DNA of 36,074 nucleotides from an uncultured Candidatus Actinomarina sp. GTDB lineage: Bacteria > Actinomycetota > Acidimicrobiia > Actinomarinales > Actinomarinaceae. Of the stretch, positions 1 to 7,240 are shown one piece after another. Position 1 is the first letter of the stretch. The number at the start of each line of letters is the position of its first letter. The translations under genes and the position numbers were made by a program. Below the pieces are notes generated by a model. That model saw nothing but the letters and a program-made list of their open reading frames with translations, did not search any database and was not told the DNA's origin. Location of the stretch: contig CACOLU010000010.1 of assembly GCA_902628045.1 (NCBI GenBank), positions 1 to 36,074 of the forward strand. Direction: 5' to 3'.

Positions 1-386
1 GTGAGAATAAGGCGGTTAATTACAATGCTATACCTTATGTTGTTTACACTAGGCCAGAGCTTGCAGAAGTAGGTGTAAACTCTGAAAAAGCAAAAGAGCT
101 TGGAATGAAAATTAATCAATCTCAACATGGCTTTGCTGGTATAGGTAGAGCTATGATTCAAAATCAAAATCAGGGATTAGTAAAAGTTTACTCAGAAGAA
201 AACGGTCCTATAGTAGGAGCAAGTGTATGTGGACCAGCAGCTGGTGAAATGATACATGAATTAATGTATATAGTTGGTTGGGAAGCGCTTCCAGATGAAG
301 CATCAGAATTTATACATGCACATCCAACTTTGAGTGAAGCAATTGGCGAATCATTAATGAGTTTAAGTGGTAGGGGGTTACATTAA
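1..386 (+). CDS. lpdA: Dihydrolipoamide dehydrogenase (E3), C-terminal part
   Basis: This is the 3' end of a gene that begins outside the window; the reading frame is open from base 3 and stops with TAA at 384-386. The visible 127 residues are the dimerisation domain of the pyridine nucleotide-disulfide oxidoreductase family. They include the conserved segment YTRPELAEVGV near the start and the active-site motif HAHPTLSEA near the end, whose His and Glu form the catalytic dyad across the dimer. E3 reoxidises the dihydrolipoyl group on E2 and reduces NAD+. The next genes are E1 and E2 of a 2-oxoacid dehydrogenase, which favours E3 over mercuric or glutathione reductase. The FAD site and redox-active cysteines lie outside the window and cannot be checked. 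Confidence 0.93.
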   Translation, partial: ENKAVNYNAIPYVVYTRPELAEVGVNSEKAKELGMKINQSQHGFAGIGRAMIQNQNQGLVKVYSEENGPIVGASVCGPAAGEMIHELMYIVGWEALPDEASEFIHAHPTLSEAIGESLMSLSGRGLH

Positions 387-387
387 T

Positions 388-2394
388 ATGCAAATTGAAA
401 AAATAACAAGGCGAGGCTATTCAGCAACACTTTCAAAAGAAGTTTTGTGGGACATCTACAAATCTATGAAAACACAAAGATTATTAGAGGATAGATTGTT
501 AAAAATGTACAAAGGTGGACAATTAAGTGGGGCAGTTTATCCAGGAATTGGCCAAGAAGCATGTATGGCGGGTATTGCTGCTGGTATGGACTCAAAAGAT
601 ATATTTGGCGGAACACACAGAGATCTTGGTGTTCAAATTAAAAAAGGGGTAACTCTTAAAGAAATTGCATTAAATTTCTTTGGAAAAAATGATGGTCCTT
701 CCAAAGGACGTGATGGAAATAGCCACTTTGGTATTGTTGATAAAGGTACTTTGATGGTCGTTTCTCCGCTCCCTGACTCAGCACCTGTAGCAGTTGGTTG
801 GGCTTTAGCATCTCAACAAAGTGGTTCTGGAGTCGTTGCAGTTGCAAACTGTGGTGAAGGAGCTACCGCAACAGGAACTTGGCACGAAAGTGTAAATATG
901 GCAGCTGTGCTCAATCTACCTATAGTTTTTACAGTTCAAAACAATCAATTTGCTTATTCATCACCAAACGATACTGAATTTGGTACACCTAATGTAGCTG
1001 ATAGAGCTGCGGGGTATGGAATTCCAGCGAAGATTATTGATGGAAATGATATATACGAAGTAATAGATGCAATTCATGATTCGTGTGAAGAAGCCAGGAA
1101 TGGTAACGGACCTTCATTAATTGAATTAGTCACCTTTCGTCACTATGGTCACGCAGGACATGATCCAGCTGAATACGTAAATGATGAAGTAAGAGATTTT
1201 TGGATGAAAAGAGATCCCATAGCAAGATTTGAGAATGCTTTGTTAGAGGAAGGATTATTCACAACTGAACATTTTGTAAATTTAACAGATGAGTTAGAAA
1301 CCGAAATAAAAGAAACTTTAGATTGGGCAAAAAATCAAGACGATCCAGATCCAAAAAATGAGGAAGCAGATATTTTTGCATTAAGGACAACTCCAAAAAT
1401 TGAAAATAGTGAAGATAATAAAAAAACAATGAACTATATTGAAGCAATTACTAACGGATTAGATGAGTTGATGGAAAATGATGAAAACGTCTTTATGATG
1501 GGTGAAGATATTGGAGTTTTTGAAGGTGCGTTTAAAGCTACAAAAGGTCTTTTTGATAAATATGGACCGTTCAGAGTTATAGATACATCAATTTCAGAAG
1601 GTGGATTTACCGGAGCAGCAGTTGGAGCAGCTCTTGCTGGTAAAAAGCCAATAGTTGAGTTACAGTTTTATGATTTTGTATATCCAGCACTTGATCAGAT
1701 AACAACCGAAGCAGCAAAATATCATTGGAAAGCTGGAAAAGCTGTCCCAATGGTTGTTAGGGGACCAACAGGAGCAGGTACAAGGTCTGGTCCATTTCAC
1801 TCAATAAGTCCTGAATCATTGTTAGCTCATCATCCTGGCATAAAGGTAGTTGCTCCATCTAATCCATATGATGCAAAAGGACTATTAGTAGCTGCTGTGA
1901 ATGATCCAAACCCAGTTATGTATTTAGAGCATAAAAAACTATACAGAAAACCTGACATAAAAATGGAGGTGCCGCTCGGGCTATACGAAGTGGAAATTGG
2001 TAAGGGAAAAATAGTCAAAGAAGGCTCAGATATAACAATCGTTACATGGTCAGGAATGGTGTCAGTAGCAGAGCAATCTGCTCAAGAGTTGGAAAAGGAT
2101 GGCATTTCTGTTGAGATTGTTGACATAAGAACAATTGTTCCGCTTGATGAAGAAATTATTCTTCAATCTGTCGAAAAAACATCAAATTTGTGTATTTTAC
2201 AAGAGGATGTTCCTTTCTCATCAGTGGCATCTGAAATTTCATCTATGGTGGCTGAAAAAGGTTTTTGGAACTTAGACAATCCAATTGTTAAAGTTACACC
2301 TCCAAATACTCATATTCCTTTTGCTCCTGTGCTTGAGGACGCTTTCATACCGAGTGCCGAAAAAGTCATAAAAGTTATAAAAGAATTACAATAA
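388..2394 (+). CDS. 2-oxoacid dehydrogenase E1, fused alpha and beta subunits
   Basis: The 668-residue protein joins both halves of a heterotetrameric-type E1. Residues about 1-330 are the thiamine-diphosphate-binding alpha part. They contain the motif G156-E157-G158 ... N185-N186 and the segment RHYGHAGHDP. Residues about 350-668 are the beta part, with GEDIGVFEGAF, the SGPFHS segment and a transketolase C-terminal domain. GEG replaces the usual GDG; human branched-chain E1 alpha also has GEG, so it need not be inactive. I place the start at ATG 388, with a strong GGGGG ribosome site 10 bases upstream, rather than the in-frame GTG at 367 inside lpdA. It decarboxylates a 2-oxoacid and acylates the lipoyl arm of E2. 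Whether the substrate is pyruvate, a branched-chain 2-oxoacid or acetoin cannot be settled from sequence. Confidence 0.93.
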   Translation: MQIEKITRRGYSATLSKEVLWDIYKSMKTQRLLEDRLLKMYKGGQLSGAVYPGIGQEACMAGIAAGMDSKDIFGGTHRDLGVQIKKGVTLKEIALNFFGKNDGPSKGRDGNSHFGIVDKGTLMVVSPLPDSAPVAVGWALASQQSGSGVVAVANCGEGATATGTWHESVNMAAVLNLPIVFTVQNNQFAYSSPNDTEFGTPNVADRAAGYGIPAKIIDGNDIYEVIDAIHDSCEEARNGNGPSLIELVTFRHYGHAGHDPAEYVNDEVRDFWMKRDPIARFENALLEEGLFTTEHFVNLTDELETEIKETLDWAKNQDDPDPKNEEADIFALRTTPKIENSEDNKKTMNYIEAITNGLDELMENDENVFMMGEDIGVFEGAFKATKGLFDKYGPFRVIDTSISEGGFTGAAVGAALAGKKPIVELQFYDFVYPALDQITTEAAKYHWKAGKAVPMVVRGPTGAGTRSGPFHSISPESLLAHHPGIKVVAPSNPYDAKGLLVAAVNDPNPVMYLEHKKLYRKPDIKMEVPLGLYEVEIGKGKIVKEGSDITIVTWSGMVSVAEQSAQELEKDGISVEIVDIRTIVPLDEEIILQSVEKTSNLCILQEDVPFSSVASEISSMVAEKGFWNLDNPIVKVTPPNTHIPFAPVLEDAFIPSAEKVIKVIKELQ

Positions 2395-2398
2395 AACT

Positions 2399-3676
2399 AT
2401 GAGTCAAATTGTAACTATGCCCCAATTGGGTGAAACGGTAACTGAAGGAACGATACTTCGCTGGCTAGTTCAAGTTGGTGATGAAGTAAAAGAAGATGAT
2501 CCTATTTTAGAAATATCAACTGATAAAGTTGATACTGAAGTTCCATCTCCATTTACTGGTCAGGTAACATCTCTTTTAGTTGAAGAAGGTGAGACAGTTG
2601 AAGTTGGTGCATCTCTTTTAGAGCTTGATGGAGAGTCAAATAATAGCTCTGTTACCGAAGAGGCATCAAATGAAGTAGAGACTGTCAGGGAGCCAGTTGA
2701 AGAAGTTGTTGAAGTTGAAGAAGTTGTTGAAGTTAAATCTACACCAGTTGCTAAAAGTACTAATTTAAAGTTATCACCTGTTGTTAGAAAATTGGCATCT
2801 GAAAACAATGTAGATCTTGAGCAAGTTACCGGTACTGGATCAGGTGGAAGGATTACAAGAAAAGATATTGAGAGTTTTATAACTTCTGGAATTAAAACTG
2901 TTCAAAAACCAAAAAAAGTACTGGAAAAACAAAAAGATAAGGATGTACAACCTGCTAAAACTTCAAGCGGTGAAATTTCTAGATTAAGAAGAAGAATTGC
3001 AGAGAATATGGTTATGTCAAAACAGACTTCTGCTCATGTAATGACTTCTGTTGAAGTTGACTATGAAAATGTTGAAATACTTAGAAGTAAACACAAAAAA
3101 TCATTTAAAGAAGAGAATGGTTTTTCTTTAACTTATCTTCCTTTTATATCTCTAGCTACAATATATGCCTTAAGAGAATACCCCGCTGTAAATAGTTCAT
3201 TCGATCTTGATAAAAATATCCACAGTTTTCACAGCAATATTAATTTAGGTATAGCTGTTGACCTTAATCAAGAGGGCTTAATAGTCGGAACTCTTCGTGA
3301 AGCAGATTCATTTAGTTTGAAAGGTTTAGCGAGAAAAATATCCGATACATCATCAAAGTTAAGAGAGGGATCTTATGATTTGGACGATGTTTCCGGAAGT
3401 ACATTTACCATTTCTAACAATGGTTCATTCAATTCATTTTTAACTTCTCCAATAATTAATCAGCCAAACGTAGCAATATTGTCTACTGAGTCAGTTAAAA
3501 AAAGACCAGTAGTAATCGAAGCACAGGATGGCACTGATTCTATAGCTATTAGGCATACTGGAATGTTAAGTTTGACCTGGGATCACAGAGCTTTTGACGG
3601 ATCAGTTGCATTATTATTCTTAAATTCCATAAGAGAGAAGTTAGAAAACTCTGACTGGTCACAGGAATTAAACTAG
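2399..3676 (+). CDS. 2-oxoacid dehydrogenase E2, dihydrolipoamide acyltransferase
   Basis: The 425-residue protein has the full E2 layout. There is one lipoyl domain (residues about 1-76) with the lipoylated lysine in EISTDKVDTEV. An acidic Val/Glu-rich hinge follows (about 80-120). Then comes a peripheral subunit-binding domain (about 125-160, containing SPVVRKLASENNVDLEQVTG), a second linker, and the catalytic acyltransferase domain (about 190-425) with the active-site motif DHRAFDG near the C-terminus. E2 forms the core of the complex and moves the acyl group from E1 to CoA. The start ATG lies 4 bases after the E1 stop and no strong ribosome site is visible, which suggests translational coupling. 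The hinge contains a perfect 18-base tandem duplication. Confidence 0.95.
   Translation: MSQIVTMPQLGETVTEGTILRWLVQVGDEVKEDDPILEISTDKVDTEVPSPFTGQVTSLLVEEGETVEVGASLLELDGESNNSSVTEEASNEVETVREPVEEVVEVEEVVEVKSTPVAKSTNLKLSPVVRKLASENNVDLEQVTGTGSGGRITRKDIESFITSGIKTVQKPKKVLEKQKDKDVQPAKTSSGEISRLRRRIAENMVMSKQTSAHVMTSVEVDYENVEILRSKHKKSFKEENGFSLTYLPFISLATIYALREYPAVNSSFDLDKNIHSFHSNINLGIAVDLNQEGLIVGTLREADSFSLKGLARKISDTSSKLREGSYDLDDVSGSTFTISNNGSFNSFLTSPIINQPNVAILSTESVKKRPVVIEAQDGTDSIAIRHTGMLSLTWDHRAFDGSVALLFLNSIREKLENSDWSQELN
2696..2731 (+). repeat. Perfect 18-bp tandem duplication in the E2 hinge
   Basis: The unit GTTGAAGAAGTTGTTGAA occurs twice back to back (2696-2713 and 2714-2731) and encodes VEEVVE twice. 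It keeps the reading frame and lies in the flexible linker between the lipoyl and subunit-binding domains, where length variation is tolerated. Confidence 0.9.
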
Positions 3677-3677
3677 T

Positions 3678-5306
3678 TTGAGAAAATTAAATATAAGGTG
3701 GCTTGGTAGACTTCCATATTCTGAAGCTTATGATTTACAATTAGGTTTACACAAATCTGTATCAAATAGCCTAGACAATGACGACTACCTTTTATTACTT
3801 GAACATGACAATGTAATCACATCTGGAAGAACATCAAAAGAAGGCAATTTACTTGTATCTCTTGATGTTTTAGAAGAAATGAAAATAGATTATTTCGAGA
3901 CGGACAGAGGTGGAGATATTACTTTTCACGGAGAAGGTCAATTGATTGGATATCCAATTATTAGACTTGAAGATCCAAAAAAAGTTGTTCCATTTGTGAG
4001 ATTGATTGAGAACACTTTAATCGATTCTCTAAAAGAATTGGCTATAGATTCATTTACTAAAGAAGATGACACCGGTGTTTGGACTGAAAAGGGAAAGATT
4101 GCTTCAATAGGGGTAAAAGTTAGTAAGTGGACAACGTATCATGGTTTTTCATTAAATATTTTTGATAAATTAGAGGGGTTCCAGCTTATAAATCCTTGTG
4201 GAAATGAGTTAGAAAATATTACCTCAATTCAAAACTTTAATAATGAAGTCTCTTTTAAGGAAGTTTCTAGAATAGTGTCTAAAAATTTCTCAAAGTTATT
4301 TCAATATAAAGAAATTGATGAGCAATTTTCACAGTTTACACCAAAGCAACTTAAGTCAAAAAAAGAGTTCAATATTGACAAAATGGTTGCTGAGGGAGTT
4401 TTTAAACCCGCTAGTAAAGGAATTCCAATAACTATCAAAGGAGTTTTACCAAATGAACCAAAAAGACCTGAATGGATGAAGGTAAAAGCTAATTTAGGTA
4501 GTGATTACAGGTCTTTAAAAAATCTCTTAAATGAGCAAAAGCTAAATACAGTTTGTGAAGAGGCATCATGTCCTAATATATATGAATGTTGGTCTATGGG
4601 AACTGCAACATTTATGATTATGGGTGATGTTTGTACTAGGGCTTGTGGGTTTTGTGATGTAAAAACTGGAAAGCCTGGAAGTTTAGATTGGGAAGAACCG
4701 AAAAGAGTAGCTGAAAGTGTTAATACTATGGGGCTTTCACATGCTGTAATCACTTCTGTTAATAGAGATGATTTAAACGATGGCGGTTCTTTATTTTTTG
4801 CAGAAACAATAAGAGAAGTCAAAAAGTTTAATAATGGTTGTGATGTAGAAGTTTTGATACCAGATTTTAAAGGTGACAGAATAGCAATTAACAATATTAT
4901 TGAAGCCTCACCGGAAGTAATCAATCATAATCTTGAAACAGTACCAAGGCTACAAAGAGAGATACGAACATCTGCATCTTATGGAAGATCCTTATCTTTA
5001 TTGCATTATGTAAAATCTCAGGGGTTTGAAGGAAAAACAAAAACAGGTTTAATTGTTGGTATGGGGGAGAGTAAGGAAGAGGTGATAGCTGTATTAAAAG
5101 ATATTTCAAAACTAGATGTTGATATTGTGACTATTGGGCAGTATTTGCGTCCTACTGCAAAACATCGACCAATAGATAGATATGCACCTGAAGATGAATT
5201 CGAATATTATAAACTTATAGGAGAGTCTTTAGGAATACCGCATGTAGAGTCAGGTCCTTTAGTTAGATCTTCATACCACGCAAAAGATTCCTTTGCGTCT
5301 GTTTAG
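3678..5306 (+). CDS. LipB-LipA fusion: octanoyltransferase joined to lipoyl synthase
   Basis: One uninterrupted 542-residue frame carries both steps of de novo protein lipoylation. Residues about 1-215 are LipB, with RGGDITFHGEGQ, the probable catalytic Lys140 (in KIASIG) and Cys174 (in NPCG). Residues about 262-542 are LipA, a radical-SAM enzyme. Its auxiliary cluster cysteines are C293, C298 and C304 (CX4CX5C), its radical-SAM cluster cysteines are C319, C323 and C326 (CX3CX2C), and the terminal RSSY serine motif is present in VRSSYHA. LipB moves octanoyl from acyl carrier protein to the E2 lysine; LipA then inserts two sulfurs. The start is TTG, 1 base after the E2 stop, so the gene is in the same operon as its substrate. 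No internal stop or frameshift separates the halves, and every key residue of both is present. Confidence 0.93.
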   Translation: MRKLNIRWLGRLPYSEAYDLQLGLHKSVSNSLDNDDYLLLLEHDNVITSGRTSKEGNLLVSLDVLEEMKIDYFETDRGGDITFHGEGQLIGYPIIRLEDPKKVVPFVRLIENTLIDSLKELAIDSFTKEDDTGVWTEKGKIASIGVKVSKWTTYHGFSLNIFDKLEGFQLINPCGNELENITSIQNFNNEVSFKEVSRIVSKNFSKLFQYKEIDEQFSQFTPKQLKSKKEFNIDKMVAEGVFKPASKGIPITIKGVLPNEPKRPEWMKVKANLGSDYRSLKNLLNEQKLNTVCEEASCPNIYECWSMGTATFMIMGDVCTRACGFCDVKTGKPGSLDWEEPKRVAESVNTMGLSHAVITSVNRDDLNDGGSLFFAETIREVKKFNNGCDVEVLIPDFKGDRIAINNIIEASPEVINHNLETVPRLQREIRTSASYGRSLSLLHYVKSQGFEGKTKTGLIVGMGESKEEVIAVLKDISKLDVDIVTIGQYLRPTAKHRPIDRYAPEDEFEYYKLIGESLGIPHVESGPLVRSSYHAKDSFASV

Positions 5307-5313
5307 ATTCTTA

Positions 5314-5326
5314 TATACTTAAAGCA
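5314..5326 (+). promoter_or_regulatory. Leaderless promoter of the transketolase gene
   Basis: A -10 hexamer TATACT (5314-5319) is followed by exactly 7 bases and then the ATG at 5327, so transcription should start at or next to the start codon. No Shine-Dalgarno sequence is present. A -35 element is not obvious. Confidence 0.6.
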
Positions 5327-7240
5327 ATGTTTGATAAAGTTACAAAATCAATTCGAGTCATATCTGCAGCTGCTGTCGAAAAAGCAAACTCTGGACATCC
5401 AGGAATGCCTATGGGTATGGCAGAAGTAGGAACTGTTTTATTTAAAAATTTCTTAAACATTTCAAACAAACAACCTGATTGGATTAATAGGGATAGATTT
5501 GTATTAAGCGCTGGCCATGGTTCGATGCTACTTTATAGCTTGCTTCATTTCAATGGATTTGATATTTCTTCAGAAGATATTAAGCAATTTAGACAATTAA
5601 ATTCAAAAACTGCTGGACACCCCGAAGTTGATACATCATTAGGAATTGATATTACTACAGGACCACTTGGCCAAGGATTTGCAACTGGAGTTGGATTAGC
5701 TTTAGCAGAGTCTTATTTATCTGACGTCTTAGGAGGAGACATTATTAATCACTATGTTTACGGGATAGTTTCAGATGGAGACTTGATGGAGGGAATATCG
5801 TTTGAAGCAGCAGAGTTGGCAGGTGTGTGGAAATTAGGAAAATTAATTTACATTTTTGATGATAATAACATTTCTATAGATGGAAGTGTTGATAAAGTTT
5901 CAATAACTAATCAAAAGAATAAATTTGAATCAATTGGATGGCATGTTTTAGAGGTCGATGGTCACAATGAAACAGAAATTAAAGAAGCGATCAATTTATC
6001 AAAAGAAGAAAAAAGTAAACCTTCACTAATTATCGCCAAAAGTACAATCGGAAAATTTTCTCCAAATAAACAAAACACAAGTTCTATACATGGTGCCCCA
6101 CTAGGTGCTGACGAGATGGAATTATTTCTTAGTGAAATTAAATGGGAAGGAGATCCTTTTGAACATGATGATGATATTTATGAATATTTTGCTGAAAAAA
6201 GGCGTGAAGATGAGAATAGATATGAACAATGGATACATAATTTAAATAATAAATTAGAAACTGATGAATCTTTCAAAATATTATGGGAGCAATTTTGTTC
6301 AAATGAAGTTATATTTCCAGAAAATTTTGAAATAAAGAATAGTGCAACGCGTGTAACTGGTGGTGAATATTTAAATTTAATTGGTTCACTAAACAAATTT
6401 TTAATAGGTGGTTCAGCAGACCTTGCAGCATCTACAAAACAAATTGTTGGTGATGAAAATTACACTAGTGAAAATAGAAGTGGTCAAAATATCGAATTTG
6501 GAATTAGAGAACATAGTATGGCAGCTATAGTAAATGGACTTAATCTTCACAGTGAGTTGTTTGCTTATGGATCGACTTTTTTAGTATTTTCTGACTACAT
6601 GCGTCCAAGCATTAGGCTTGCTTCATTGATGGAGATTAATTCATCATTTATATTTACACATGACTCAATTTACCTAGGAGAAGATGGACCAACTCATCAA
6701 CCTGTTGAGCATCTAATGTCTTTAAGGTTGATACCCGATTTAGATGTTATTAGACCCTCTAACAGTATTGAAGTTCTCCATTCTTATAGGTACCTATTTT
6801 CAAATACAAAGAATCCAAAAGTACTCTCTTTATCAAGGCAAAATTTAGAGTACCTAGATTTTTCAGTAGAGTATGAAGAATTCTTGAATGGTGGTTATGT
6901 TGTTTCAGATGGTGATGAAATTACAATTTTTGCTTCAGGGTCTGAGTTAAATTTAGCGTTTGCTTTGAAAAAAAATTTAAGCGAATACTCTGTAAGAATT
7001 GTCAGTGTACCAATATTAAATAAACTCAATCCTGAAAAAACTACACACTTAAAAAACTCTAAACTTACTTTCACATTAGAGCTAGGAAGATCAATTGGTT
7101 GGGCTGACTACATTGGACATATTACGGAATCTTTCAGTGTAGAAACTTTTGGAAAATCAGCACCCAAAGATGATTTGGGTAAATTTTTTAACTTTAACCT
7201 TGAATCAATAGAACAAAAAATAAGGCACTATCTGGATTAA
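5327..7240 (+). CDS. tkt: Transketolase
   Basis: The 637-residue protein is a full-length, slightly short transketolase of the non-oxidative pentose phosphate pathway, transferring two-carbon units between sugar phosphates with thiamine diphosphate. Family motifs in order are SGHPGMPMG, GHGSMLLYSLLH, GPLGQG, SDGDLMEGISFEAAELAG, DDNNISIDG, EFGIREHSM and HDSIYLGEDGPTHQPVEHL. The first Gly of the usual GDG thiamine motif is Ser here, but the metal-binding Asp and the following residues are intact. The gene starts 20 bases after lipBA and has its own promoter, so it is probably a separate transcript. Its stop codon overlaps that of the convergent gene on the other strand. Confidence 0.95.
   Translation: MFDKVTKSIRVISAAAVEKANSGHPGMPMGMAEVGTVLFKNFLNISNKQPDWINRDRFVLSAGHGSMLLYSLLHFNGFDISSEDIKQFRQLNSKTAGHPEVDTSLGIDITTGPLGQGFATGVGLALAESYLSDVLGGDIINHYVYGIVSDGDLMEGISFEAAELAGVWKLGKLIYIFDDNNISIDGSVDKVSITNQKNKFESIGWHVLEVDGHNETEIKEAINLSKEEKSKPSLIIAKSTIGKFSPNKQNTSSIHGAPLGADEMELFLSEIKWEGDPFEHDDDIYEYFAEKRREDENRYEQWIHNLNNKLETDESFKILWEQFCSNEVIFPENFEIKNSATRVTGGEYLNLIGSLNKFLIGGSADLAASTKQIVGDENYTSENRSGQNIEFGIREHSMAAIVNGLNLHSELFAYGSTFLVFSDYMRPSIRLASLMEINSSFIFTHDSIYLGEDGPTHQPVEHLMSLRLIPDLDVIRPSNSIEVLHSYRYLFSNTKNPKVLSLSRQNLEYLDFSVEYEEFLNGGYVVSDGDEITIFASGSELNLAFALKKNLSEYSVRIVSVPILNKLNPEKTTHLKNSKLTFTLELGRSIGWADYIGHITESFSVETFGKSAPKDDLGKFFNFNLESIEQKIRHYLD

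Noticed and set aside
4505-4924. 139-codon open frame on the minus strand inside the LipA part
   Set aside because: It is antisense to strongly conserved radical-SAM motifs, shows no recognisable domain, and has no promoter or ribosome site; it is a shadow of the codon pattern.
5541-5860. Transketolase SDG instead of GDG as evidence of an inactive enzyme
   Set aside because: Only the first Gly is changed; the metal-binding Asp, LMEG and all other catalytic motifs are intact.
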